A DNA stretch of 64,000 nucleotides from Hofstenia miamia (GCA_900660155.1 CABFPE010000169.1:909449-973448); one strand, 5' to 3'; shown: positions 1 to 12,534, numbered from the stretch's first letter. Program-made: numbers and translations. Notes: a model not told the origin generated them from the letters alone.

Positions 1-54
1 ATTTTTTGGGATTTGATCTTTATTTAGAAACATATCTTTTGTTTTATATGATGT

Positions 55-348
55 CTATATTGGAGTGATCTTTGTTCTTTTTAATTTTGTATTCATTATT
101 CTAATTTTTTTCTTTAAATTTTTTACTTGGTTTTCTATATAGGGAAGCTTTAAATAAACATCAGTCTTGGTTTCATCAATGCTTTTTTCGTGAATGTGCA
201 TAGTGGTGTCATTTGAAAATAATGCAATAGAATATTTCTTGATCAATTTGTGAGGGTAACCGTTATTTTCTAAAATGTTAAAAATTTTGTTAGCTGCAGA
301 TGTTAGATGTTGGTAATTTGAAGATATCATTTTTACAACATCTAACAT
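55..348 (-). pseudogene. Reverse transcriptase C-terminal scrap, probably Penelope-like
   Basis: A 97-residue open frame on the minus strand. Residues 28-45 (LENNGYPHKLIKKYS) and 66-75 (YLKLPYIENQ) resemble the block after the RT palm in Penelope-like elements, where an N-G-Y-P motif is followed by a K-L-P-Y-I/F motif and a lysine-rich helix. The first ~24 residues run into the arm of a foldback, so the apparent start is not a real start. No endonuclease domain follows. The sequence abuts a mariner remnant on the right. I infer a fragment cut off on both sides; another non-LTR RT family is possible. Confidence 0.4.
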
Positions 349-373
349 CTGCAGCTAACAAAATTTTTAACAT
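275..373. repeat. Perfect 38-bp foldback with 23-bp loop
   Basis: Positions 275-312 and 336-373 are exact reverse complements, separated by 23 bases. The left arm belongs to the RT scrap. The right arm is its inverted copy and ends where mariner homology begins. This looks like a template-switch micro-inversion or a chimeric join, not a transposon terminus. Confidence 0.9.
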
Positions 374-1316
374 ATTCTGCTGAGAATGTTGAAGCCATTA
401 GATTATTAATAGAAGATGATGACTGCATTTCTCTTGCATATTTTAGCAACCTTCTTAGCTTAGAGCAGACCTCTATCTACAGAATACTTACCAAGGACCT
501 CAATAAAAGATGCATATGTGCAAAGTGGATTCCCTATGAATTGTCAGATCAACAGAAAGCAAATCGGGTAGCTACGGCTCGCGAATGTTTAGAGCAAATT
601 CATGGTAGAATAGTAGTAGTTGATGAGAAATGTGTGTATGTGAAACATTTGCCAACGCCTCAGAGCATGGGTTAGTACAGATTCCAATCGTTTGCCCAGA
701 CCAGCAATAGCCAGAACAACCATGTCTACTTGCAAGTTTCACATTATTGTAGCAATAAATTTTCGTGGAGATCATTATTCTGAAGTGTTGAATGCTGGTG
801 AAATGGTGAATGCAGAAAGATATATTACATTTCTTCAGGCAATTGTCGATATCAGACACAGAGAAACATTAATGATAATGCATGACAATGCCATTCCGCA
901 CATGGCTAATCTGACCAGATTATTTTTGGAAGAAAATGAAATCACTTGAGTTCCACAACCACCTTACTCACCAGATTTCAATTTATGCAATCGGCTAATA
1001 TTGCGCAATTTTGAGTCAAGCAGACATAATGAATTTTTTGAAAATCATCAAGGTGTACGAAATTATTTGAATGATTATCTTGACCAGTTCAATTATTTCA
1101 TTTTGACAAGAGAGCTTGCTACACTTAGGCAATGGTCATGGCTGCTGATTGTAATTACATTTCATGAATTCATGCCTATTAACTATTATTGTGACTCTCT
1201 TCTTGTATGTATATAATCATATTATTTGTATATATACTATTAATATTCAAATATTTAATTATAAAATATATTGTTTTTCTGATCATCTGAAAAACGACAT
1301 TTTTTTGCAAGACCCT
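374..1316 (+). mobile_element. Broken mariner-like (DD34D) transposon
   Basis: Translation across 386-1180 gives pieces of a mariner-family transposase. An N-terminal helix-turn-helix-like part covers about 386-590. A first catalytic Asp lies in VVDEK near 617 and a second in MHDNAIPH near 883. A YSPDFN box lies near 963-980. The spacing from the second acidic residue fits DD34D, but the third acidic position reads Asn (…FNLCN). The frame changes several times and has internal stops, so it is dead. The left end is missing at the foldback. The right end is probably near 1316, where the sequence reads AAGACCCTATA, similar to other mariner ends in this window. Confidence 0.7.
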
Positions 1317-1375
1317 ATAAAACAAGCCAAAAAACACTATGTCCTAACCAAATTGGAAATGCTCGCAATAACATA

Positions 1376-2830
1376 AACTCTAAACAAATTCCGTCATTTT
1401 CTAATAGGTGAAGAAACCTTTAAAGTATGCACAGACAAAAGCAGTCTATGCTGGTTAAAAAATACAACAGTGACAAATCATCCATAGTTGCATGCTGGAT
1501 CAAATACCTCAACAATCATAGGCATACAACATTAATTCTCTTTGTGGGGCCTGTAAATCTTTGCTCAAAATATGAGGTTGGGGTTTGAGAATTTATTATA
1601 AAAATAAAGATCAGTATTATTTTGAAAATCTAATTAGCTTTCCTTGAATTTTACATTTATATCAAAAACGTCCTTATTTCTAACCTAACTAATATTGATC
1701 AAAATCATTAATTTGTTTGTTTTCATAATCTTAAATCAAGTTATTTTGTTTTATTTATTAAATTAGAAAAATTATTAGTCTCAGCTCAATTCAAATTAGT
1801 GATAAATATCTTTTAGGTACATGAACTTAAATAACTACATGTCTCACCTAACAATATGTAGTCATTATTAAGGCTGGCTAAGAAACTATTTTTCTTGTTG
1901 GCTACAAGCATTGTAAACTAATACCCATACTACACAGCTACTACTGGTAAGCAAAGGCAACTTCAAGAACAATGAGCAGAACCTGAAAAAATACTTGCAG
2001 AAAGAACAAACCAAATTGTTAACTGCAACATAGAACAGTGATCCAAAGATGACAAAGGATAGACATACATCCTCATACTAGTAGAAAATTTCACCAAATA
2101 ATGTAAGATGATCCCAGTACACAACATACAATCTCAGACAATAACAGAAGCCATTACTAGCAACTGGATAGATGTATATGGCCCAATGGAACAACTAATC
2201 ACAGGCCAAAGCAATCTATTTCAAACATCAGTGAAACAATTGGAAATACTACATGGTCACACTACCATGAACCACCCAGAAGCAAATAGTGAGGTAGAAC
2301 ATGTAAACCAAACACTATTAAAACAGATGTGAACAATCACCTCTTACATAGGCAGCAAAATGGTGAGAAATACTCCCCCTTTGTTGAATACTTCTACAAT
2401 GAATCAACACACTCAACAACAACAAAAATGTTGCCATGCAAGGTACTTTTTGGACTAGAGGCGTCCACACCAATCTCAATGCTGTTCCATGGTTTTGCCT
2501 CCAACATCAACAATGAATACATCAACCAACTAATGGACAAAATAATGCTCACCCATGAAGCAATGTGCAAAAACATGAAAAACAAGTGCCATCAGGCAAA
2601 AACAATACTATTTGGAGAACCCCATAAAGTGGGCAACAAAATATACATATGCACACCAGGTGTAATGAAAGATGAAAAATAGACACTACCTCACAACAAT
2701 TACAAATTAGATACAAAGAAAATCACTTACTTCCAAAACCTAAAGAGAACTGTGAAAAACATATTGCATGAAAAAATCAATAAATTTGAAAAATTCAAAT
2801 TAATAAACAATGAAAATAATTAGCATCACC
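1376..2830 (+). mobile_element. Old Ty3/gypsy pol remnant (RNase H, zinc finger, integrase)
   Basis: Fossil of a Ty3/gypsy-type LTR retrotransposon on the plus strand. Around 1385-1540 the translation resembles the RNase H block with CTDKSSLCWL. Around 1850-1960 it resembles the H2C2 zinc-binding region that precedes integrase. From about 2040 to 2700 it carries the integrase core, with WIDVYGPMEQLITGQS, then NHPEANSEVEHVNQTLL, then the YSPFVEYFYN block. The stretch 1550-1840 is not recognisable as pol and may be an insertion. The copy is broken with many breaks and no flanking LTRs were found, so it is old. Confidence 0.75.
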
Positions 2831-5760
2831 TGAGACTAGGAATTGATGAAATTTAGAAACCAAAATCCTCATTGTCAGTAAGAATGCTCACACAAACATG
2901 TTGGTTAGCTAAGCATAATATTAATTATAAAGAATGGGAAATTAAAACATTGCTTCTTTGCCTTAAAAAATAAAGAGAAGTCAAACACTCTACACTCTGA
3001 AAAGGCAGTCAAAGAGATCTAAATATACCCCTCAAAGTGCTCCTGGCTGCCTGAATCCAATGTGCACTAGTAGGTCCACCTTAGGAATGCAGTGGATTCT
3101 TGAAACAATTTCAAAAATCTCTAGCAGTGTATTGATACAACTGATGGAAAATGAGGAGTCCTGCACCCTCCCCTCCCCATCAACACCTACAAATTTGAAA
3201 CATGTGAACAAACCACCAACTACACCAAGACTTCCAATAAAATAAATATACCTCTTGTTGGCATCATCATCATGTAGAAGCAGACAACTCAAAACAATTG
3301 CACAACACAGGAACAAAATAAGAGAAGTCAGTGGTGAACTACTCCATCCATACTTTATCACAATCAGAAAAAGCTGCTACATCACAATATGCATTATCTC
3401 AGAGGAAACTCAAGCAGCAATCTCAGATATAATCTAGATAGAATAAAACAAAATCAACTGCAACATGTTACCAGCTACACTCAAAACACCCACAAATAAA
3501 GAATAATCTTCTACAACAAATAGATGATTGAAATATGCAGCAGAGATATTCTAATAAGCACAGTGTAGACAGCATTCACCACAAACTTCCTACTTAGAAA
3601 TCTGCTGAAACTTATAAAAAACAAAAAAGCTTGCAACCAACTTTATTGCTTAAACATTGACTGGATCAACCTCACAGTTATTTATATCCTTAAACAAGAA
3701 GACAAGGACAATGCCAAACTCATTCAAAGAATCAACCTCAACTTAGCCAATGCAAACACTCTAAAAATAAATACTAACTGTGTATACATCAAAGACATCA
3801 ATGAACAACTACCAGACAGTCTGACAAGCAACCCTTGCCTGATCAAGAATAGAAAACGAATTCAGCATCACTATGCTCATACTCATTGACATACTTCTCC
3901 ACAGAAGCTTCTCACAATGTCACATTATAACAGTGCAACACTTCACAATAGAGGTCCTAATGTAAGCCCAAACATACAAAATTCTAGAGGGCACTGGGAC
4001 ATGCTCTACACTGACAGATCTATGCTGCCACTTCACACTCAAGCAAAAACAAGAAACAATCAACCCTATCCACAGCAGATGGACAGAGCTGAAAACAACA
4101 AAATACAATGATGAAACTTGGCCAACAATAAACATTGAAGCACCATAGAAAACATACAAATAATCCATAGAAAAACTGCTACAAAAATCCAAACAGCAGC
4201 TGACACAAGGTCAAAGAAGACTTCCACCAAGACCTCTTTGAAGAAAAACAAATAACAGAAGTTGCAACAACATCAGCAATATGGCTACTATCAATATTCC
4301 TTACACAACAGCCAAACATAGAAATGCTGATTACCAGGCATCAAAGAACATACTAGTATGCAATGCAGAATTCAAAATCACAATCCCCTTGATTTGCAGA
4401 AAAAACAAAAGAAATGATTACTACTCAACTCCTCAATTTCCACCTCTCCAATCAAACTGAAAAAACTCACAGTTGATAGATATGAAAAATACATCTCCAA
4501 AATCATAAAACATGAAAATGCACTTGGGAGAACCTCACTTGTGATGCAACAAAATCGCCTAGGCATCACAGAAACAAGTATGAACATATGCCACATTCAT
4601 ATGAAAAAGTACATGTGGAGCACAACCTCCAAAATACACTTCCAGCAGTTAGATAATAAATACTCCCCACTCTCTACTAACACACTACTCAAAAGGCACC
4701 AAGCATCCACAAAGCAACATCTACAAAACTGCTGCAACCACAATTTAAATGAAAAGAACCAACAACTATTTGAATACTTCAACAAAAGCTACACAGAGTT
4801 CTATTATAACCTTTAAGACATCACAGAAGAAACCCTAAATAGGGAGGGTAAATAAGAACCTAAACAGGTCATTAAACTCCTCCTGAAAACAACAATAACA
4901 CTGCAAGAGGAAGAAGAACTATGATAAAGCTCAGCACTCCTTCCTATCACCAAATATGCAATCAGCAATAGATGCCATCCTTAATGAAGAAATTGATGAG
5001 AATAGAACAAGTCCACAAACCCACATGGATAATCACTGAGGGAGAAAACCTACTAATGGATGAAGTTATCCTGGAAAATAAAACGCAAATTGGAATGTCT
5101 CCAATAACATTCATACTGAAAAAGCTCTCTGCCATAGAAATCATTAAAATGAACTTCTTTTCAGAATGCTTCATGAAAGAAGAACTTGAAAGGCTCATGT
5201 GCCGCAACAAATAAATCACCTTTGATGTAGAATGTGTAAGTACCTGATTCCTAACCCCATGAGAAATAAAGAAATAACTTATTAAAACACACAACCTGAC
5301 AATGTTGAGAGAAATCGACCACAAATATCTCAATTACCCTATCTCCTTCAGATATGACAGATCAACAGCACTCATGGCAGCTGGTCACAACTGGAATCCA
5401 AAATAGCAACATTAAACCACGTTTTATTATCATCCCATACACCAAAGACAAAAAAGTGAAACCAACTAACCACAAAATATGCTGCAACAACCACTATCAA
5501 AACAGCGCAAAAAGAATTAGTGAGATTAAGAAAATGAATTTTTTCAAAAAAGCCACTAAAATACCATGTGACAAAGAAAAATCATACCGCCTCCTAATTG
5601 CCACAAAAGCCCACCTAAAACAATATACGAAAAAGGTCTACACATAAAAGACCAGATTGCCAACTTAAAGCAAAAATACAAAGTAAAAAAAATTAAATCT
5701 GGAAACAAGACATTCGATTTTATGATGTAAGGAAGCAGGTCGAAATAAATCAAAAATCAA
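2831..5760 (+). mobile_element. Post-pol tail of the same Ty3/gypsy fossil
   Basis: About 2.9 kb after integrase keeps the same AC-rich plus-strand composition and several short open frames, ending near 5760 where the composition changes. Near 3650-3850 the translation (for example LTVIYILKQEDK) resembles the start of the frame that follows RT in the minus-strand element at 42.4-43.4 kb (LTVVYFVKDSKI). Near 5060-5210 there is a weaker resemblance to the next part of that frame. I infer that both elements carried a related open frame after pol. I recognise no known domain, signal peptide or membrane segment. Broken, many breaks. Confidence 0.4.
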
Positions 5761-6990
5761 TGATCCAGACGAGATGAGTGAAAAAATCATTTACAAAAAT
5801 ATAAATTCTTTCTACAAAGATACCTTAATCAACACGAATCATTGCAAAACAAAACACCTTCAAATTCTTCTTCCCATACTCTAAACTTGATACATTGCTT
5901 GCACATACATCTGCTGTTGACGTCAAGATGACACTAATGAAAAAACTAAAAGGACAAAAACTGCACAGAACGCACTATGATATTTTTCAAAGAAAAATAA
6001 CTCATGACAATCACTATCAGCTCCGACTTCAACTCACCACCCAAAGTATATCAAGTACGCAAAAGCTGTCATGACGCCGAAATAGAAACCTTTGCACACT
6101 TAACCTTAGAAGAAGATATGGCAGGGATAACATGGAAAGACACGAAGATTTTGAAAATGTATCATGACACCAGACTTCTACTGCAGCAACCTTCACATTA
6201 ACTTGTCAGAAGAGCATTGAAAGTGTGTATGGCCTTGGCAGTCAAATTCGCACAAATCGAATGCATATATATATATATATATATATATATCAATCTGATC
6301 TTAACACATAATATAAGAATAGACCAATTTGATTTTAACACATAGAAATTGAAAGTAGTTGTTTTCATATTCATTTGAATTGAATAGAGATGCATAGATA
6401 TATGTAACCAAGCAAGCGCAAATTTCTGAGTAACCTCTTAAGTTAAGAAGCAATCCGGACCAGTTAAATTATATTGGGACGCACAGCACTAATTAGAATG
6501 TCTATGGCATTGTTGCATTGATCAAAACACATTTATTTTTACATATACAACAATTTACATCATAATGTTACTAATAAATAAATGTGTAATACAACATGCG
6601 CAATCCTCGAAGATTTCGAATGGGGGAGGGGACTTCAATTTTTTATTTTATATTATAAAACGATTATATATTTTTGCAATTTATTCAAAATCTAATCAAA
6701 TTTGCCAAAAATGGCAATGATTTATGATGTTCACAAAACTTTAAGGTTTATATTCATACAAATGAAAGCTAGTCTTTTAAAGACATTGTTTATTGATGGC
6801 AGAGCATAAAATTGTTCAAAAATGATTTCCGACGTATGAAAAACACTAGAAAAATTAAAATTATTTTTTTCTGAAATAATCTCATATTATGCTAAGATAG
6901 TACTTAAATATCTATTCTAGCATATTATTTTAGCTGCTACCAAAATCATCACAGCTAAACGAACAATCGTTTTAGATGACAACGACAAAA
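5761..6990. other. Intergenic; one unassigned 65-codon frame and a TA tract
   Basis: Holds an ATG-started plus-strand frame at 6004-6201 (65 codons, ending LLQQPSH) that matches no family I know and may be the end of the preceding element. An (AT)n tract lies at 6265-6290. The rest is AT-rich without recognisable coding or repeat structure. Confidence 0.4.
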
Positions 6991-8221
6991 ACACTGGTTT
7001 TGAATAATGTTGTATTTTATTATTTATTCATTATTTGTTGAAATTGAGCTTACGGGTATTTGGATGGGCCTTCTGGGATATGGATGCCCATGAACCTCTT
7101 ACGGGCAGGTGTGGGTACAAAAATACCCTATGGCAAGTTAAAAAAATTATTCTTTATATTATCTTTAAAATTTTAAAAATCTGGAAAAATACAGGTATTC
7201 TTGCTTTGTTTCGATTAAAAACTTTGGTAAAAACTTATTGCAAACGTTTTCTTATGAAGAAAACGGGTGGAAGGACATCAGGTTGGACCTGCTTTGACAA
7301 AATACCGCTGTTTTGGAAATCCCTTCAAATGCACAACCTTTTTTAGAGCGAGTATCTGGAACTAGTGATATCATTACAATTCAAGGAACTGATTTACCTT
7401 CTATATCAAGCAATTAATTCCCCTTCTCCAAAGAAGAAAATTTCAAAAGAAGACAAGAATTTCGTTGATGCAATGTGTCATTATAAGCGATTTGAGCAAC
7501 ATATTCAAAAAACAGTATTAGTGTTAGAATTTGAAGTATGTCGTTTACAAAATTTTTTTCCGTCGATTAAATTGAGTCAAGCTAGATTGGTTAGATCAGG
7601 TCAATCAGGATTAATCTGTTAAAGTTAAGCCTCGGTTAGGGCTTAGGATCAGTGTCATAAATTACATTGATAATCTCTAGTGATTGCATTTTAAAATCTC
7701 TTGACATCGATTTTTTAAAATCCTTTTTATTTAATTTTAATTGATGTTCAAATGCAATATCCACATGCAGTCTTGCCGCTGAGACCCATTATAATATTCA
7801 ATAAGATGTAACCGGCTACCGCCGGCTTGTAGCTGCTTAAAAATTTCAAAAAAGCCGTTAAAATTAGCGGCAAAATTAAAAAAATATTTTTTGTTTTATT
7901 TGATACGTTGGCAATATTTTGCTAATATATATATATATATATAAACATTAAAATACCTAAATACTTCATGTATTTATTGGAAAATAGTTAACTTAACCTT
8001 AACCCCAACTCCTCAAACTTATTTGTTTTTAGGTGAAACAGCAATTTCACAAATTCACTGAAATTTTTGGGATTTCACGAAATTCCTAATTACACATTCT
8101 TACTGTAATACATAATAGTTGAATTTATACTATTTCAGCAATCTAAAAGACTTTTGTAAGTAAATTTATCTAATTAGATTTAACTTAATTTTGGATATTT
8201 TTATTGAATACGGATTTTATA
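6991..8221. other. Unassigned, weakly coding-like plus-strand stretch, then LINE leader
   Basis: Two plus-strand frames at about 7035-7346 and 7365-7622 have no family match. A shorter overlapping frame near 7305-7410 reads IPSNAQPFLERVSGTSDI and looks protein-like. This could be a decayed transposon gene. 7800-7880 is a GC-richer patch (CCGGCTACCGCCGGC). A short TA tract lies at 7925-7942. The last ~200 bases probably are the leader of the LINE that follows. Confidence 0.3.
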
Positions 8222-9757
8222 ATGCCATTTTGCATTAACTGTTGTAAAAATCAAAGTACATTTACTAATAACAGTAACAACACTGTGTTTTAAATGTACA
8301 AATGAATGTTACAACAGAGAAAGTAAATGCGAAGATTGTGCTTCAAAGATAAATTCAGATGAAGAAAAAATTAAATGTGGTAAGTGCCTTAAATTATTTT
8401 ATTCAGATTGTATTGGAATTAATCTTCATATTACTATATTTATTAACGGAAACTTGAAAGGTTGCATATTATGGATTTGTGATAATTGCACTGTTTCAAT
8501 AAACAACGAAGCAAATATTTCAAATGATATCCAAAAAATTAATAGAGAAGTTCAAAACGCAGTTACACAAATTAAAAGCTATAGTGGTGTATTAAAGGAA
8601 AATAGTACTTTAAATAATATTACTAATTCTAATTTGGCTGAAAAATAACTATATGAAGTAGGAATTAGAGGATTTCCAGAAAGTAACAAACCTAAAAACT
8701 CAGAAAGAATAAAAGAAGAGAAAATGATTATTGTTAAATTAATTAGTCATCTTAGAGGCAATTATTTAAATGAAGACCATATATCTGATTTTTATAGAGT
8801 GGGAAAATATAATTCAAATAGAAAATCAAGTCGTCCAATTTTATTAAAAATGAGGGAACCACTATTAGCCAAAAGAATAATAATGAATGCTAACAAACTT
8901 AGAGATGAAAATCCTTTTGACTATTCAATATATATATATATATCAAAAGGTTTGAATAGAGATGAACAGCTAAAGGAATATTCTAATCTTAAAAAAAGAA
9001 GACAACTTATAGAAAGTGGAGAAATATCCAAAAATTTAAGAGTATTTAATCAAAGTTTATATAAGCGTATTGGAAATGAATGGAATAAAGTTGAAAATTC
9101 CACTATGTGACTAAGAAATATTAACCATAGTAGTAAACTCTCAAAGAAAACTTCAATGAAACAACGAACTAATAATAAACATATAACCAAGCAAACACTA
9201 TAAAAAATTCTAAGTCATAATGTTAATGGATGTTTATCAAAATTCATCGAAATTGAAGAAATTGTCAAGAATGATGACTATAGTGTTATTGCAATTCAAG
9301 AAACAAAGCTAAAAAATTAAACTTCTAATGCAACATTCCAGGATATCATTTAATATGGAGTGATAGAAACATTGATAACTTCAAAGAAAATAGAGGTGGG
9401 GGTTTACTTACATATGTATGTAAAGATTATAGTTTTCACTTCCCGAAGATAGTAAAGACACCATCGAATCCCAACATTGAGTTGCTAGCTATTACATGTA
9501 GACCAACATATCTTCCATCAAAGTACACCGAAATCACAATAGCAAATATATACTGCCCACCAAAGAAAAATAAAAAGATCATGGAAAAAGAAATTAGAAC
9601 ATTATTAAATTATTGCATAAAGAAATATTCAAGAAGTTTTATTATGGTTTGCGGAGATGCAAACCAAAAAATTATTAAATCAGCAGAAGCTTTAGGATTA
9701 AAATTATATTTTATTCACAATGCCAAAATGCAAAAAACAAAGCATATTGTAAACTAA
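8222..9757 (+). mobile_element. LINE, 5' half only: PHD-finger ORF1 and endonuclease
   Basis: ORF1 begins at an ATG at 8222 with CINCC. After a frame disruption near 8290 it continues with CEDC, KCGKCLKLFYSDC and WICDNC, the cysteine/histidine spacing of a PHD finger as found in ORF1 of CR1/Jockey-type LINEs. About 8650-9110 follows the L1-ORF1-like RNA-binding pattern (IRGFPES, DFYRVGKYN, SRPILLKM). ORF2 starts near 9200 with an apurinic-type endonuclease: KILSHNVNG, AIQETKL, GGGLLTYV, ITIANIYCPPKK and CGDANQK, where GDFN is usual. Homology stops near 9757, before any RT. Several stops and shifts show it is dead. Loss of the 3' half is unusual, because LINEs normally lose the 5' end. Confidence 0.8.
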
Positions 9758-10640
9758 AGTACGGGATCTTGCTGTAGTGTACATTAAAACATAGTAATAT
9801 ACTTATTTAAAATGAACTCTTAGTACTTTACTTGTTACAGTTATTAAATAGTTAAATACACGAATCGGACTTAAAAAATCGGAATGAAATGTTTTTGGTC
9901 ATAAATGTTTTCAACAAATTGTCCGAGAAACAAACTTTCGATGATTTTAAGGTCAAATCAATAGATTTAGAAAATCAAAATAACAAATATGTTTGATAGA
10001 TATATTTATGTCGGCACGATCACGAAATTTTCTGTAAAAATGATCACTGTCACGGTACGGGGCGGCGCAGTACGATAAAAGCAACGCACGGTTCGATCTC
10101 TGTGCTAAAATATGCAACATGTATCCGCCTCAAGCCGTGTTATTGAAATTCCTGCATCAAGCGTTTGCTTTAACTGACAAAACCTTTAGTTTGAACTTTA
10201 ATAAATGAACATATATTAAACAGCAGTTTGCAATTTTGCAATGGAGTGATAGACGGAGGCCAATGTCACCTTCTACTGAATCACTTGTTCCATTCAGTCA
10301 TTTTACGTTAACTGGGTCATAGTCATACGATTTTAAAAATTACCCCTGACATATTCCCATCTTGAGCCAGTATTAAGCCAACATTTGTTTCTACTGTTTA
10401 TTAGCAATAAGTTAATTCGACAAAAAACTACAATATAATTGTTCAGTATATTGATTTTCAACTAAATATGTTATTGCTAAAGTTCAAAATTTAGAGAGGA
10501 ATTTGAGTTTGAATTTTTTAAAATACTAATATTAATAACCAAGAATATGGAACTGATAGGCTTCCATCCTATGTTTCTGAAAAAAAAACATATACTGTAC
10601 AAATATAAGTAATTGAACTCTTTTTGTAATGAGTCATGGT
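9758..10640. other. Intergenic, nothing recognised
   Basis: AT-rich DNA with a GC-richer patch near 10010-10150 that includes CGGGGCGGCGCAG. The motif CGCCTCAAGCCGT here has a loose counterpart near 14500 (CCGCATCAAGCCGT), suggesting an old dispersed repeat. No frame or RNA gene seen. Confidence 0.4.
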
Positions 10641-10649
10641 GGCTTTGAT

Positions 10650-11300
10650 TTCAAACAGAAATGGAGGTAAAATAAAGTCAATTTAATTTCAAATAATTTT
10701 TCACCTACACCACTAAATTCATCCACTAGAGGGCTAACAAATCTTAAATTAAATTTTGTGTAATGCTCTATCATAAATCGAAAATACATTCTTAAAAAGT
10801 TCTGGTATGTCAATAAATTCTACATCCCCACCAGCCTGCTACATAAAAAAATTAGAGGTATATCATCATCATCCAAGTCATTTAAATCACATTCAGGTAG
10901 TTTTGTAAGAAAATTCCGACAATCTGGTTGCGTTTCAAGAAGGCGAATATTCAAGAATATATTACGTGATAAAAGTCCATCTTTCAATCGGGAAATAACT
11001 CGGATATTTTTCTAGGATTGAAAATTCTACTGATACGAACGAAGTAATCTGATCCATTACTTTGTCTATGCCATCCAAAAAAGTCTCTCGATTGGATCAG
11101 ACGAAAATACATTAGTCAGAACATAATTTTGTTCATGCAAAAATATGGCATTAATAAGCACAATGATTCGCTTCAAAAATTTGAGCAGAAAAACCACGAT
11201 GTGAACTTTGTTTCCGAAGTTTTAAGAAGTTAATGCATTTTTGCTTCTACAGCCAGGAGCATATCAAGCGTGCAAACTACAAAAAAGGGTTTAATTAAGC
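10650..11300 (-). mobile_element. Decayed transposase remnant, P element/THAP9-like
   Basis: On the minus strand, about 11130-10990 translates in pieces to SSDPIERLF and FGWHRQSNGSDYF. This resembles the D-P-[IL]-E-x-x-F-G-x-x-R-Q block of P-element/THAP9-type transposases. It is followed by a leucine-rich stretch (FLTKLPECDLNDLDDDD, about 10910-10860). The frame changes at least once and no THAP zinc finger or terminal repeats were found. I infer the C-terminal half of a dead DNA transposon. The family call rests on one motif. Confidence 0.35.
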
Positions 11301-11479
11301 TGAAAAAGTGTGTAATATGTCGAGACGCCATCTAGCAAAACTTCCCGTAATTTAATAATAATTGTCCTTAAAGATAAAGTCAGAAGATGAAAATGCAAGA
11401 AAAGATAATTCTCTATATCCTATGCTGCTTTCATATTTTAGATATCTTTATTATTTAGTGATTTATGAGCTTGTAGATA

Positions 11480-11720
11480 TTTTTTCGGAAACCATCACAA
11501 ATTATAGAAATATTTAGGGTTAAATTATTTGTAAATGTTAAATCATGCACAACTACTGCTTTTTGATGTTTTTATATAGTTGCCCTTTTAACTGTGCTGG
11601 CCACCCCTATTTACATTTGCAAAGGGGCAAAATGGCAAAATCCACCAAATATCCTTCAATTTTATGGTTATGGACTCATGCTGCGCTAGTTAACGCTTAC
11701 ATTTTCTAAGGAGTTAAATT
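11480..11720 (+). repeat. Dispersed repeat, copy A
   Basis: The stretch around 11510-11710 matches the reverse complement of 61850-62115. Shared blocks in the same order include TTTTATATAGTTGC, TTTAACTGTG, CCCCTATTT, TGCAAAGGGG and CTCATGCTG. Divergence is clear but collinearity holds over about 200 bases. Probably a short non-autonomous DNA transposon; the ends are not defined. Confidence 0.6.
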
Positions 11721-12283
11721 TATCTTCTTTAAATTTTTGAATATTTTTGGATATTTATATTTCTGAATGTGAGATAACCCGAGTCACTTGTTCAACTTTC
11801 CTTAGTACCCCGTGATGCTTTAAGTCAACAAATTCAATTAATCCCTTTTTATAGGCATGATGTGGAGCATATTTTGACTATGGATTTAAAAGAAAAATCC
11901 AACTTTTTGCAAAAATAATTTTTGTTAGAATAAAGCAGAAAGCCTTTAGATATTTTTATTTATAATTTCATAACTGGCTAGAAAAAATTACTCTTCCAAA
12001 ATTTTTACACAACTATGAATTTACACTAACACATAGAGTAATCATTATGGACAGCAGAATTTTGTCAAAAATATTGTCAATTATTGATCAACATTTTTTA
12101 CGAACTTTATCATAAGTCTTTCTTTAGAAAACTCGTACAGGTAGCAAGGGAAGTCCAAAAAAAGTTAAGAGTACAGCTGAAGAATGATATCTAATACATT
12201 TAAAAAAACAAAAAAACAGTACGAAACCATTTTATAATTTAACGAAATTTGAGAGTGTAAATGGTAACATATAAGTTATATAT
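11721..12283. other. Intergenic, nothing recognised
   Basis: AT-rich sequence without convincing frames, inverted repeats or known element motifs. Confidence 0.4.
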
Positions 12284-12513
12284 CAGGGGCGCAGGATATG
12301 TGAATAGAATAGTGTTACTGACATTTTATAAGTTAGGAAATTCGCAATATATTTACTGGAAATGTAAAAAGTCTGGTAGAATGGTATCTTGAAAAATCAT
12401 ATGCAAACTAAAATTTTTATCTAAGAACATTTTATGCAAGTCCTCCCTGATAGTATATATTGTTACCATATCACTGAGAGTGGTAGCACTCTGAAATATA
12501 ATGAGTGCTTCAG
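12284..12513 (+). repeat. 230-bp exact duplicate, left copy
   Basis: Identical base for base to 12535-12764, from CAGGGGCGCAGG to GAGTGCTTCAG, with only a run of Ns between. Exact identity up to the gap edge suggests overlapping contig ends that were not merged. Confidence 0.95.
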
Positions 12514-12534
12514 NNNNNNNNNNNNNNNNNNNNN
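12514..12534. other. Assembly gap (21 N)
   Basis: A run of 21 unknown bases between two identical 230-bp blocks. Confidence 0.99.

Noticed and set aside
3032-3361. Minus-strand 109-codon frame with hydrophobic runs
   Set aside because: It lies opposite the AC-rich plus-strand post-pol tail. The hydrophobic pattern is the mirror of that composition, and no family features appear.
10080-10115. Possible tRNA T-arm (GGTTCGATC)
   Set aside because: No acceptor stem, D-arm or anticodon arm can be folded around it.
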